This document shows, one piece after another, positions 37,352 through 49,144 of a DNA stretch of 64,000 nt (the stretch's first letter is position 1; every line of letters begins with the position of its first letter). The notes beneath the pieces are model-generated. The model ran no database searches and had not been told where the DNA came from. It worked only from the letters and a program-made list of their open reading frames with translations. Origin of the DNA: Terriglobales bacterium. GTDB taxonomy: Bacteria; Acidobacteriota; Terriglobia; Terriglobales; Acidobacteriaceae. The DNA lies in the NCBI GenBank assembly GCA_035487355.1, contig DATHMF010000034.1:45791-109790 (forward strand), written 5' to 3'. The position numbers and the translations under genes are program-made.

Positions 37352-37732
37352 CTAAGGGTCTTGCCTTGAGAAAAGCCAGACTAGGGCGTCGTTTCGATTG
37401 CGAAAGACCCGTATTGACTGGTCGCCCTTCAAACCGCGCAACATCTCGAACATTCGCGAGAACCCGAATATCAAGTCGCTTCTTTCTACGACCAGCGCGC
37501 GGCGCGAGTTAGGGGAAAATATGCTCGTCTCAGCGAACTTTCGTACGTCATCCGTTTTGATGACGAGTTCGGTAACGCCGTTGAAATCCATGAGTTGAGA
37601 AAAGCTGGGGTCGAAGTCTTTGTCCTTGGCGAGCCGCTTCTGATGTCCCCATATATCATCCACGGTCAACACGCCGGAGGCAGTGCTCATAACGAGTCTT
37701 TGTTTCTTATCAATCTCATAGGAGGCTGGCAT
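37352..37732 (-). CDS. Hypothetical protein, SpoIIAA/STAS-like pattern
   Basis: 126 residues from the ATG at 37732, which follows GGAGGG. The pattern is YEIDKKQRLVMSTASGVLTVDDIWGHQKRLAKDK, then SQLMDFNGVTEL and RALVVERSDLIFGFSRMFEML. This resembles the SpoIIAA-like group of small alpha/beta proteins, but I do not assign a role. It is divergent from the bufferin operon. Confidence 0.55.
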   Translation of the reverse strand: MPASYEIDKKQRLVMSTASGVLTVDDIWGHQKRLAKDKDFDPSFSQLMDFNGVTELVIKTDDVRKFAETSIFSPNSRRALVVERSDLIFGFSRMFEMLRGLKGDQSIRVFRNRNDALVWLFSRQDP

Positions 37733-38204
37733 CGTTCCCTCCACTGTGTACAACGATCAACCCCGAATGCTGGGGCTGAGCTCAACAATTTGAGAGGTAT
37801 AAAGTATAACCTCATTTCAAACTGCATATTCAGCGCCTCAGGTTGCAGTCACTTAATTTGATTTTTGCGCCTGCACGCTGATGAGGTTGGATAAAACATG
37901 AGATACAAACCTGCTGAGCCTTGGCCCGCCCGGACAGGGCCGATTTTCCGGTGCGCGTAGCTCCCGCCCCGTGATAACATTCGTGGGCTTTTAGTCAGGT
38001 TCTTCCCGGTGCAGAGACAACACCAAAAGGCACTGTTGAGGGCTGGCTAAAATTCGTTGGGGAGCAATCCAACGGGTACGGAGGTTCGTACCAGTAACGA
38101 AGTTCTATCGAGAGTGACCAGGGGCCTGTTCTTTTGCAGTAGAGCAGTCCCATGTGCTCTCTATCATGCGAAGAACAAATCACTTAGCTAAGGAGACTCT
38201 ACAC
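37733..38204. other. Divergent region upstream of the bufferin operon
   Basis: 472 bp. Two back-to-back perfect hairpins lie at 38055-38074 (CGTTGG/CCAACG) and 38075-38092 (GGTACG/CGTACC). An open stretch here, with no start codon, could be a gene relic. The ribosome site AAGGAG at about 38190 belongs to the precursor gene. No known regulator site is recognised. Confidence 0.5.
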
Positions 38205-38495
38205 ATGACTAAATCAATGCGAGCATTGTTGGTTGGCGCGGCCCTGACCGGGTTTGTTGCTGGCACAACCGCCTCTGCTGTGGCCCAGGACACCGGAGAC
38301 AAAACCAGCAAGAGCGACACCGGTAAGAAAGCAACCAAAGTTAAGAAAGAAAAGCACTCTTGCGAAGGCAAAAACTCCTGCGCAGGCAAGGGCGGCTGTA
38401 AGAGTGGCGACAACGGCTGCAAAGGAAAGAATTCTTGCAAAGGCAAGGGCGGCTGTAATACCACTAAACACGGTTGTAAAACGGCAACCAAATAA
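38205..38495 (+). CDS. Cys-rich bufferin-like RiPP precursor (BufA-type)
   Basis: 96 residues. Residues 1-28 are a signal peptide (MTKSMRALLVGAALTGFVAG..., cleavage near AVA-QD), then a Lys-rich linker. The C-terminal core holds seven Cys spaced 5-5-6-5-5-6: two copies of C-x5-C-x5-C-x6 plus a last Cys, with repeated GKNSC and GKGGC. This, followed by DUF692 and DUF2063 genes, fits precursors modified by MNIO enzymes (bufferins, HvfA-like), which bind copper or other metals after Cys modification. AAGGAG precedes the ATG by 9 nt. Modification and metal are inferred. Confidence 0.8.
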   Translation: MTKSMRALLVGAALTGFVAGTTASAVAQDTGDKTSKSDTGKKATKVKKEKHSCEGKNSCAGKGGCKSGDNGCKGKNSCKGKGGCNTTKHGCKTATK

Positions 38496-38511
38496 CTGGA
38501 ACTCCAACGTA

Positions 38512-38550
38512 GGAGGGCCAGTAGCATGCCTGCTGGTCCTCCCACTCTTT
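38512..38550 (+). terminator. Attenuator-like hairpin between precursor and MNIO gene
   Basis: GGAGGGCCAGTAG and CTGCTGGTCCTCC pair fully (13 bp with two G-U pairs) around CATGC, followed by CACTCTTT. It lies 17 nt after the precursor stop. Such a leaky terminator would keep the precursor more abundant than its modifying enzymes. Confidence 0.7.
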
Positions 38551-38588
38551 AATCGAATCTCGACTTCATCTTTAAAATAATATTCTTT

Positions 38589-39440
38589 ATGCCTGCGAAC
38601 AGATTTAACGGCCAAACGGACTACGGCGTTGGCATTGGCCTTCGCATTCCGCACTACCAGCATATCTTCGAGAAAAAACCGGTTGTAGACTGGTTCGAAA
38701 TCATCTCTGAAAATTTCATGGTGGATGGCGGGCGCCCCCTGCAGGTGCTCGACCAGATTCTCGAGCAATATCGCGTTGTGCAGCATGGGGTCTCCATGTA
38801 CTTCGGCTCGGCCGAGCCGCTGAACCGTGAGCACCTTGCGCGGCTCAAAACTCTGGTCAAGCGCACAAAAACCCCATGGCTCAGCGATCACCTGTGTTGG
38901 GGAAGCGTGGACGGGCGCTACTCGCACGACCTTCTTCCCATGCCCTACACATTTGAGGCCGCCAAGAGAACTGCACAAAAAATCCGCGAGGTGCGCGATT
39001 TTGTTGAAGTGCCTGTCGTCGTCGAGAACGTGAGCAGTTATGCCGAATTTCACGCCTCGGAGATGACCGAGTGGGAATTTCTCAACGAGGTCGTGGAAGG
39101 CGCCGATTGCGGCATTCTGCTCGATGTAAACAATATCTACGTGTCATCGCAGAACCACAGCTTCAATCCTTTTGAATATGTAAACAGTGTTCCGCATGAG
39201 CGGGTGGCGCAAATCCACATCGCCGGGCACTCCAAATACAGGAAGTACATTCTCGATACCCACGATCATGCGGTGATTGATCCGGTATGGCAACTCTACG
39301 CCCGGGCCATTGAACTCACCGGTCCGACGGCAACTCTGCTTGAGTGGGATGATCGCATCCCCTCGTTCGACGAAGTCCACAATGAGGCCCTGAAGGCCAT
39401 GCGGTACGTTCCGGCAGCGAAAGAGCAGGTGGCATCATGA
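38589..39440 (+). CDS. bufB: DUF692 MNIO-family oxidase (BufB-type)
   Basis: 283 residues, a TIM-barrel multinuclear iron oxidase. Expected metal-binding stretches appear in order: GVGIGLR, FEIISENF, HGVSMYFGS, LSDHLCW, VENVSSYAEF, LLDVNNIYVSS, HIAGHS, DTHDHAV and LLEWDDR. In bufferin and HvfB systems this enzyme oxidises Cys of the precursor into heterocycles or thioamides. It is followed by its usual partner with a 4-nt overlap. Confidence 0.9.
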   Translation: MPANRFNGQTDYGVGIGLRIPHYQHIFEKKPVVDWFEIISENFMVDGGRPLQVLDQILEQYRVVQHGVSMYFGSAEPLNREHLARLKTLVKRTKTPWLSDHLCWGSVDGRYSHDLLPMPYTFEAAKRTAQKIREVRDFVEVPVVVENVSSYAEFHASEMTEWEFLNEVVEGADCGILLDVNNIYVSSQNHSFNPFEYVNSVPHERVAQIHIAGHSKYRKYILDTHDHAVIDPVWQLYARAIELTGPTATLLEWDDRIPSFDEVHNEALKAMRYVPAAKEQVAS

Positions 39441-40318
39441 ACCTCGCGGAACTTCAGCGCGCCTTCTTCGATGTGACTCGCCAACCTCTTACTCCGTCAG
39501 AAAACATGCGTCCTCGTACGACGGATGGAAAATCCATAAAAGAGATTGCCGAATCCATCATCAAACCCAACGACCGCCTGACCTCATTTGAACGGCTGGA
39601 GATTTACAACCGCCAGTATTGGTTCCGCATTCTGTCGGCGCTCGCTGAAGATTTTCCCGGACTGCGCGCTATCATCGGCGAGAAGCAATTTGAAAAGATG
39701 TCGGTCGCTTACCTGGTGGATTGCCCCTCGGAATCTTTTAGCCTGCGCAACCTTGGGGCCCGGCTGGAAGCATGGCTGATGCAGCGTCTTGAGTTCGCTC
39801 CCAAGGTAGAGCGTATCGCTATAGACATGGTGCGGCTGGAGTGGGCCGATGTCGCGGCCTTTGATGACCCCGAATTACCGCAACTCAAACCAGAGGACCT
39901 TGGCAAAATGGGCGAGGACCCGGTCTTCCAACAGCAGCCCCATCTGCACCTGCTGGACCTGGCCTATCCCGTGGACGAACTATTGCTGAGCATTCGTCAC
40001 AACGACCACCAGGAAGCTGACGTTGCCAGCAACGCCGTAACCGAGCGTACCCGGCGCTCACGGGTTAAGCGCTCTTCGCTGCCTAAGCCGGAAAAAGTGC
40101 ATCTCGCCGTTTATCGCAACGATAATTCCGTCTACTTCAAACGGCTGGAGCCCGACGCTTTTGCCCTGGTGCGCGCTCTCCGCGAAGGCAAGCCCCTCTC
40201 GCAAGCCATTGAGGCCTCGGTCAACTGGTCGAGCCGGAGCGTGGAACACGTCAGCGAACAACTGCATGACTGGTTCGCCAACTGGTCATCCCTGGGATGG
40301 TTTGCCAAGCAGCCATGA
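39437..40318 (+). CDS. bufC: DUF2063 partner protein (BufC-type)
   Basis: 293 residues. The N-terminal DUF2063 domain has ELQRAFFDVTRQPL and RLEIYNRQYWFRILSALAEDFPGLRAIIG. The C-terminal half (about 190-290) is a winged-helix-like region. In MNIO systems it binds the precursor for the oxidase. The start overlaps the DUF692 stop (ATGA), showing tight coupling. Confidence 0.88.
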   Translation: MNLAELQRAFFDVTRQPLTPSENMRPRTTDGKSIKEIAESIIKPNDRLTSFERLEIYNRQYWFRILSALAEDFPGLRAIIGEKQFEKMSVAYLVDCPSESFSLRNLGARLEAWLMQRLEFAPKVERIAIDMVRLEWADVAAFDDPELPQLKPEDLGKMGEDPVFQQQPHLHLLDLAYPVDELLLSIRHNDHQEADVASNAVTERTRRSRVKRSSLPKPEKVHLAVYRNDNSVYFKRLEPDAFALVRALREGKPLSQAIEASVNWSSRSVEHVSEQLHDWFANWSSLGWFAKQP

Positions 40319-40346
40319 AGGCAATAAAACTATTAGAACGCAAGCT

Positions 40347-40853
40347 ATGAAATCACTTCTCAAGTTCATTGATATGCTCTATTCCTGGTTCCTGCGGCTG
40401 GCCAACCTCGGCCAGCATCCCTTCCTGCTTGCGGTCCGTCTTTATTTCGGATGGCAATTCTTCCAGACCGGAATGGGGAAGCTTGCCGACATACAAAAAG
40501 TCGTGGAATACTTCACCAGCTTGAACATTCCCGCGCCGGCGCTGAACGCCCATTTCATTGCCTGGCTGGAAACTGTTGGCGGCATCATGCTGATGCTCGG
40601 GTTGGCTTCGCGCCTGATGGCAATACCTATGGCGGTTGATATGATCGTGGCTTACGTCGTCGCCGACAACGAAGCGCTGCACTCCATCTTTTCTGAACCG
40701 GATAAATTCACCGGGGCTGCCCCTTACAACTTTCTGTTTATCTTTCTGCTGATCCTTTTCTTTGGTCCCGGGTTTTTCTCACTCGATACCCTCATCCGCT
40801 GGCTCTGGAAAAAAATCCTGCACGAACCCGCGCCGGCGCCAATCCCGGGTTAA
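40347..40853 (+). CDS. DoxX-family membrane protein
   Basis: 168 residues with four hydrophobic segments and the DoxX pattern LAVRLYFGWQFFQTGMGKL, WLETVGGIMLMLGLASRLMAIPMAVDMIVAY. DoxX genes often end bufferin/HvfABC operons, and the role there is not settled. It lies 28 nt after the DUF2063 stop. Confidence 0.88.
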   Translation: MKSLLKFIDMLYSWFLRLANLGQHPFLLAVRLYFGWQFFQTGMGKLADIQKVVEYFTSLNIPAPALNAHFIAWLETVGGIMLMLGLASRLMAIPMAVDMIVAYVVADNEALHSIFSEPDKFTGAAPYNFLFIFLLILFFGPGFFSLDTLIRWLWKKILHEPAPAPIPG

Positions 40854-40871
40854 CGATAAAATAAAACATGT

Positions 40872-41849
40872 ATGCCTTGGCCTGTGTCGCGAACGTTGCC
40901 AGACCGCAACATACTTCTTTTGCTCGTTCTCATGACCGCGCCGTTTCTCATGTCTTCGCAAGCCCAGCAACCTGATTTTCAACACGTGGTCATGTCCGTC
41001 CCCGGCGGAAAAATCGAAATCACCCTGCCCGATGAACAAATGAAGCTTTCCCGCCAGGAGCTGCTCGATTGGGTCAAATCGGCCGCGGACGCGGTTTCGC
41101 ACTACTATGGGCGTTTTCCCGTCCCGCGTCTTACGCTGCAGATTCACGCGGGCAGTGGCTCCGGCGTCCGGCATGGGGTCACGTACGCGCGCGACGGCGG
41201 TTCGATCCGCATCACCGTGGGCGACCAGGCCGAAGTCGCCGACCTGAAAGATGACTGGATGCTGACCCACGAGATGATCCACCTGGCTTTTCCCTCGATG
41301 GAGGAAAATCACCACTGGATTGAAGAAGGAATCTCGACGTATGTCGAGCCGGTTGCGCGGGCGCAGGTGGGCGGGCTTCCCGTGACCGAAGTATGGAAAC
41401 AATCTATCCAGGACATGCCCAAGGGCCAGCCCCAATCCGGCGACGAAGGGCTGGATAACACGCCCACCTGGGGACGCACTTACTGGGGCGGAGCCATGTT
41501 CTGCCTGCTCGCAGATGTGCAGATTCGCGAGCGCACACAGAATCGCAAGGGACTGCAGGATGCCCTGCGCGCCATCCTGAATCATGGCGGCGACATCACC
41601 CAGGATTGGGAAATCGAAAAGGCCCTGGCCATCGGAGACCAGGCCACCGGAACCGATGTACTGCACAAACTGTACGAAAAAATGCGCGGCCAGCCGTCGC
41701 CGGTTGATCTTACTCAGCTATGGCAAAAACTCGGCGTTGCAATCAATGCCGACGGCACGGTCCGATTCGACGACAAAGCTTCGGAAGCTGACATCCGCCG
41801 GGCCATCACTTCGCCTGAAACCGTGACATCCCCCAAGAAGCACCATTAA
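40872..41849 (+). CDS. Secreted zinc peptidase-like protein (HExxH...E)
   Basis: 325 residues. An N-terminal signal peptide ends near SSQA-QQ. The zinc motif HEMIH is followed 18 residues later by HWIEEGISTYVEP, giving the gluzincin arrangement (two His, catalytic Glu, third-ligand Glu). Residue order fits M1/basic-secretory-type peptidases, but I cannot name the family. It starts 18 nt after the DoxX stop on the same strand, so it is likely the last gene of the bufferin operon; a role in precursor processing is only a guess. Confidence 0.65.
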   Translation: MPWPVSRTLPDRNILLLLVLMTAPFLMSSQAQQPDFQHVVMSVPGGKIEITLPDEQMKLSRQELLDWVKSAADAVSHYYGRFPVPRLTLQIHAGSGSGVRHGVTYARDGGSIRITVGDQAEVADLKDDWMLTHEMIHLAFPSMEENHHWIEEGISTYVEPVARAQVGGLPVTEVWKQSIQDMPKGQPQSGDEGLDNTPTWGRTYWGGAMFCLLADVQIRERTQNRKGLQDALRAILNHGGDITQDWEIEKALAIGDQATGTDVLHKLYEKMRGQPSPVDLTQLWQKLGVAINADGTVRFDDKASEADIRRAITSPETVTSPKKHH

Positions 41850-43955
<2,106 letters not shown>

Positions 43956-43956
<1 letters not shown>

Positions 43957-44057
43957 TTTACGATTTTCGATTTACGATTTGTAATTTAAGAAGTACGATT
44001 TTAAGAAATACGGTTTTGATTCTGAAATCGTAAATCACACATCGTAAATCATAAATT
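43956..44057. repeat. About 105-nt heptad repeat
   Basis: Roughly fifteen consecutive 7-nt units such as TTTACGA, TTTTCGA, TTTACGA, ATCGTAA, ATCACAC, ATCGTAA. Early TTACGAT words pair with later ATCGTAA words, so the transcript can fold. The run ends exactly at the TTG start of the vanZ-like gene. Confidence 0.75.
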
Positions 44058-44537
44058 TTGAACTCTACCACGCAAAAATTCTTCCGTTACTGGCTCCCTG
44101 CACTTCTTTGGATGCCGCTGGTTCTTATCGCATCGAGCGACCCCTTTTCTGCCGAGCATACCGGCAGAGTTCTGAAGGTCTTTTTCGGATGGATGCCGCC
44201 GCCCTCCTTCGACCTCATGCATTTTATGGTGCGCAAGCTGGCGCATCTGACCGAATACGGCATTCTGGGTTTTCTTTTCTTCCGCGCCTGGCGGGGAGCG
44301 CACTCCGGCTGGCGCATGATATGGGCGCGCCGTGCCTTTGCATTTTGTCTGGCCGTCGCCGCCATTGACGAGTTCCATCAGACCTTTGTGCCTTCGCGCA
44401 CCGGCAGCCCGCGCGACGTTGCGATTGACGCAACCGGGGTGCTGATTGCGCTTCTAATTATCCACTTGCGGGTTCGGCAAAGAGGTGGCGATGCAACGGT
44501 CGAAACCAGCTCTGGCATTGCACAGACGTTAGATTAA
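44058..44537 (+). CDS. VanZ-like membrane protein
   Basis: 159 residues, TTG start. Four hydrophobic segments with the VanZ pattern: RKLAHLTEYGILGFLFFRA, IDEFHQTFVPSRTGSPRDVAIDATGVLIA. VanZ-like proteins give low teicoplanin resistance in one case; here the role is unknown. It overlaps the convergent MFS gene end by 4 nt. Confidence 0.82.
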   Translation: MNSTTQKFFRYWLPALLWMPLVLIASSDPFSAEHTGRVLKVFFGWMPPPSFDLMHFMVRKLAHLTEYGILGFLFFRAWRGAHSGWRMIWARRAFAFCLAVAAIDEFHQTFVPSRTGSPRDVAIDATGVLIALLIIHLRVRQRGGDATVETSSGIAQTLD

Positions 44538-45793
44538 TCGGCGTTGACAAACTTTTTCCCTCGCAGCAACAGCATTGCGGCCGCCACGATTGCGAGCCCA
44601 CCCGAAAGATAAAAAGGCAGGGCTGCGCCAAAATGCTTCCACAGCTCTCCGGTCAAAAGGCTCGCCAGAAGCGTGGCGATGCTGGTTACAAAGAAGAAAA
44701 TCCCCAGCGCCCGGCCGCGTGCCTCCGGGGCAATGGTCTCGACCACCAGCGCCCGCAGCACCGGATCAGTAAGCGAGTAATAAACGCCATAACCAGTCAT
44801 CGCGGCCCAAATCGCGGCCCGTGAAGGCGCCGCGGCAAAGGTGAGATAGACGGCGGCAAACACCAGGTAGCCAACCGCCGCAACCACGGGCTTGGAAACT
44901 TTGTCGCTGATCTTGCCCGCCGGCCAGGCCACCAGGGTGTACACAAAATTAAAGGCCAGCCCGAGCAGCGGTGCGTACGCGACCGGTATCCCAATATTCT
45001 GCGCGCGCAAAATCAGGAACATATCGCTCGAGTTTCCCAGGGAAAACAACGTCACCGCCGCCAACACGTAATAAAAACTGACCGGCAATACGACGGATTG
45101 CGACTCCGGTTGTGGCATCAATTGTGAGTTGGATACCTGTGTGGCCTTCTTCTCTGCAGAATCGGCCTTTGCATACGTAGCACCGCTCGCCTCGGCTGTG
45201 CGTCCGGTGCGGGTCTCGCGCGCAAACAAGGCTACGACGGCAATGGTCAGGAAACCTGGTATGGCGGCAATCCAGAAAACCTTGCGCATGCTGCTGTGCA
45301 GCAGGTCCAGCATCAGCACCGCCACCAGCGGACCAAGAATCGCTCCCGCCGAATCCATGGCCTGCAGCAGACCGAAGGCGGCACCCATTCTTCCCTTTTC
45401 CGTGGATTCGGCCAGCATCACGTCACGGGGCGCTCCGCGAAGGCCCTTGGCGGCGCGATCGGCAAAGCGGATAATCAACACCTGCCACCACGAGGTAGCA
45501 ATGGCCAGCACCGGTTTAACGACGTTTGCTATGGTGTAACCCAAAACCACCAGCGGCTTGCGGCGGGGAAGGCGGTCAGTGAGGCGTCCGGAGAAAAGTT
45601 TGATAAAAGAAGCAGAGCTCTCGGCAAGCCCTTCAATCAATCCCAACTGCACCGGCCCGGCGCCGAGGGTTAAGAGAAACGCCGGCAGGATCCAGTAGGC
45701 CATTTCGCTGGCTGTGTCATTCAGGAGCGAAGTGATGCCCAGAACATAAACGTTGCGGGTTGTGGCCGCTTGCTGGGAGGTTTCTGTCTGCAT
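44534..45793 (-). CDS. MFS transporter
   Basis: 419 residues with 12 predicted helices. MFS signatures FSGRLTDRLPRRKPLVVLGY (loop 2-3) and GPLVAVL are present. A polar central loop (about 195-240) separates the halves. Substrate unknown. It is convergent with the vanZ-like gene. Confidence 0.82.
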   Translation of the reverse strand: MQTETSQQAATTRNVYVLGITSLLNDTASEMAYWILPAFLLTLGAGPVQLGLIEGLAESSASFIKLFSGRLTDRLPRRKPLVVLGYTIANVVKPVLAIATSWWQVLIIRFADRAAKGLRGAPRDVMLAESTEKGRMGAAFGLLQAMDSAGAILGPLVAVLMLDLLHSSMRKVFWIAAIPGFLTIAVVALFARETRTGRTAEASGATYAKADSAEKKATQVSNSQLMPQPESQSVVLPVSFYYVLAAVTLFSLGNSSDMFLILRAQNIGIPVAYAPLLGLAFNFVYTLVAWPAGKISDKVSKPVVAAVGYLVFAAVYLTFAAAPSRAAIWAAMTGYGVYYSLTDPVLRALVVETIAPEARGRALGIFFFVTSIATLLASLLTGELWKHFGAALPFYLSGGLAIVAAAMLLLRGKKFVNAD

Positions 45794-45811
45794 TGGTGTA
45801 CCTTAAATTAT

Positions 45812-45880
45812 CAAAAGAGGCCGGGCTAAAGCCCAAACTTACGGACCTATCCCCCCGGCCTAAAGGCCGGGGCTCCCACC
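45812..45880. repeat. GGCTAAAGCC-type palindromes
   Basis: GGGCTAAAGCCC and CCCCGGCC-TAAA-GGCCGGGG hairpins close together. Related elements occur at 3003, 12693 and 37261. Confidence 0.6.
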
Positions 45881-45993
45881 GTGCGCCGCAAGCGGCGCAA
45901 TAGACTCGTGCCCTGATACATGTCTCGATTCGGACAGCGAGCTCGATTGTGAAACAACACTAACAGTATCGCAGCAGTCGCACGCAAAAGAAA

Positions 45994-46022
45994 AACGCAC
46001 CCAACTTCAATCTGGGTGCGTT
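45994..46022 (-). terminator. Intrinsic terminator of the ribosomal superoperon
   Basis: On the minus strand: AACGCACCCA, 9-nt loop, TGGGTGCGTT followed by TTTCTTTT. A perfect 10-bp stem with a U-tract, about 95 nt after the rplQ stop. It is the strongest intrinsic terminator in the window. Confidence 0.85.
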
Positions 46023-46042
46023 TGTCGTCAATCTCTAGATGC

Positions 46043-46066
46043 AGAGACGTAGCAAGCTACGTCTCT
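46043..46066. repeat. AGAGACGTAGC/GCTACGTCTCT palindrome, copy 3
   Basis: Perfect 11-bp arms (AGAGACGTAGC, AA, GCTACGTCTCT) between the rplQ stop and the superoperon terminator. Confidence 0.7.
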
Positions 46067-46116
46067 ACCAGAAAATTTTCTTGATCGGCGTTCATCCGGG
46101 TTAATCCGCAGCGAAG

Positions 46117-46617
46117 CTACTTTTCTTCTTTCTCTTTTTTCTCAGAGTCGCCAGCCGGTTCGCCTTCTGCGGCGCTCTGCTCGTCCATGGCCTTCTTGGC
46201 TTCTTCGGCCTTCTTGGCGCGGACTTCGGCGCGTTTTTCGCGCTTTTCCTGCTGGATCTTCTCTGAGCCCAGCAGCTCAATGAAAGCCGTCTCGCCGCCA
46301 TCGCCCCGGCGAAAGCCCTTGCGGATAATCCTGAGATATCCGCCTTCGCGGTCGCCGAAGCGCGGTGCAACCGTGTCAAAGAGCCTGTCTACCGCTTCGC
46401 TGGTCATGAGATAGGCGGCAGCCAGCCGGCGTGCAGCCAGGTCGCCGCGCTTGCCCAGCGTGATCATCTTCTCCACGTGGGGACGCATGGCTTTGGCTTT
46501 GGTGACGGTGGTTTCAATCCGCTCCTGGAGCATCAGTGAGGTCACCAGGTTGCGCAGCAGCGCGCGGCGGTGGCTGGTGTTGCGGCCTAATTTCCATCCT
46601 GCTTTGAGATGACGCAT
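46117..46617 (-). CDS. rplQ: 50S ribosomal protein L17
   Basis: 166 residues: MRHLKAGWKLGRNTSHRRALLRNL and the globular L17 core (to about 118), then a charged Lys/Glu/Ala tail of about 45 residues not found in typical L17. Last gene of the superoperon. Confidence 0.95.
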   Translation of the reverse strand: MRHLKAGWKLGRNTSHRRALLRNLVTSLMLQERIETTVTKAKAMRPHVEKMITLGKRGDLAARRLAAAYLMTSEAVDRLFDTVAPRFGDREGGYLRIIRKGFRRGDGGETAFIELLGSEKIQQEKREKRAEVRAKKAEEAKKAMDEQSAAEGEPAGDSEKKEKEEK

Positions 46618-46656
46618 GTTCTTTTCCTAATCTCTAAAATCTTCGCGGTAAATTTG

Positions 46657-46694
46657 GCACTCAGCATTCGGCGCTTGGGCTGAATGCTGAGTGC
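46657..46694. repeat. Perfect 13-bp hairpin between rpoA and rplQ
   Basis: GCACTCAGCATTC (46657-46669) pairs with GAATGCTGAGTGC (46682-46694). The right arm continues as heptamers CTGAATG/CTGAGTG/CTGAGTG. It follows the rpoA stop and could protect or pause the mRNA. Confidence 0.75.
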
Positions 46695-46705
46695 TGAGTG
46701 CTCGC

Positions 46706-47743
<1,038 letters not shown>

Positions 47744-47880
47744 GTTTCATAGTCTCGGCCATTCTGCACCAGATGCCATCTCGCCAGGCCCAGGCAAGTG
47801 GTAAAAGCATCCATGCTGTTCTGGCCCGAAACCGGGCCTTACCTGTTCCGGAGCAAGCTCCGGAACAAAATCTGTGTGTC

Positions 47881-48510
47881 TTACTTCGAATACAATTCCA
47901 CAATCAACTGTTCGTTGATGGGAATGTTGATATCTTCGCGCTTGGGCAGAGCCAGCATGCGTCCCTTGAAGTTGTCGCGGTCGACTTCGAGCCATCCTGG
48001 CGCCGGCTGATGGCTGGTGAACTCTTTCGCCTGTTCCAGCAGTACCAGCTTGCGGCTGTTCTCGCGCACCGTGACCTCTTCGCCCGGACTGACCTGGAAG
48101 GAAGGAATATTCACTTTTCTTCCGTTCACAGCGATGTGCCCGTGGCGCACCAATTGGCGCGCCTGGCGGCGTGAGAGGGCAAAACCCAGGCGCTGCACCA
48201 CGGTATCCAGACGGCGCTCGAGCTGCTGCAGCAGGGCTTCGCCGGTCACGCCTTTGGTACGTGCGGCCTTTTCAAAATAATTGCGGAACTGTTTTTCCAG
48301 CGTGAAGTACATGCGCTTGGCCTTCTGCTTTTCACGCAGTTGCAAGCCGTAACCTACAACCTTGGCTTTGCGGTCTTTACCGTGCTGGCCGGGGGCAAAG
48401 TTGCGCTTTTCGACCGGGCACTTCTCGCTGAAGCACTTGGGACCTTTGAGGAATAATTTCATGCCTTCGCGTCGGCAAAGGCGGCATACTGGACCGGTAT
48501 AACGAGCCAT
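47881..48510 (-). CDS. rpsD: 30S ribosomal protein S4
   Basis: 209 residues. N-terminal zinc-type Cys set (CRLC...CFSEKC) and S4 RNA-binding domain ([31 protein letters not shown]). In many bacteria S4 also represses this operon; no site is identified here. Confidence 0.95.
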   Translation of the reverse strand: MARYTGPVCRLCRREGMKLFLKGPKCFSEKCPVEKRNFAPGQHGKDRKAKVVGYGLQLREKQKAKRMYFTLEKQFRNYFEKAARTKGVTGEALLQQLERRLDTVVQRLGFALSRRQARQLVRHGHIAVNGRKVNIPSFQVSPGEEVTVRENSRKLVLLEQAKEFTSHQPAPGWLEVDRDNFKGRMLALPKREDINIPINEQLIVELYSK

Positions 48511-48575
48511 TTTTTCTCCTGTTTCGGGTTATAGATCGGTTTACAGGATGGCATCCCTTCTTCCCGATCAAAACA

Positions 48576-48612
48576 TTTTGTAATTGCAGAATTGCGTAAT
48601 TGAGTAATTTTT
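48576..48612. repeat. Octanucleotide repeat between rpsD and rpsK
   Basis: Units GTAATTGC, AGAATTGC, GTAATTGA, GTAATTTT: an 8-nt period, unlike the usual 7. Confidence 0.6.
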
Positions 48613-48664
48613 TTAGATGTTCGGTTGCTCAATCCGTCAATTCTTTCTAATCATTGCCAAATTC

Positions 48665-49099
48665 TTATACGCGACGTCTTTTTGGCGGCCGGCATCCGTT
48701 GTGCGGGATGGGCGTGACATCGCGGATCGTACGCACATCGAGTCCTGCAGCTCCCAAAGCGCGGATGGCAGATTCGCGCCCCGAACCGGGGCCACTGACG
48801 CGCACGTCAACGCTGCGCATGCCGTGGTCGCGGGCCAGGTTGGCGGCATTCATCGCCGCCTGTTGCGCCGCAAATGGAGTGCCTTTACGCGATCCGCGGA
48901 AGCCGAGCGAACCCGAGCTCTTCCAGGAAATCACGCGACCTTCACCATCGGTGATGGTCACCAGGGTGTTATTGAACGAGGCCTGGACGTAAACAATCCC
49001 GTGAGGAACGTGCTTGCGCTCCTTCTTCTTGAACTGCTTTTTCTTGCCCTTCTTCTCCGGTGCGGCCGCGCCGGCCGTTGCTGCTGCTGGTTTTGCCAT
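48665..49099 (-). CDS. rpsK: 30S ribosomal protein S11
   Basis: 144 residues. An Ala/Lys-rich N-terminal extension (about 25 residues) precedes the usual start [15 protein letters not shown]. The C-terminus [18 protein letters not shown] is canonical. Confidence 0.95.
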   Translation of the reverse strand: MAKPAAATAGAAAPEKKGKKKQFKKKERKHVPHGIVYVQASFNNTLVTITDGEGRVISWKSSGSLGFRGSRKGTPFAAQQAAMNAANLARDHGMRSVDVRVSGPGSGRESAIRALGAAGLDVRTIRDVTPIPHNGCRPPKRRRV

Positions 49100-49144
49100 G
49101 TGTCAATATCCTGAAAAACTTAAATTCTTTGTATTAGCTTTTTA

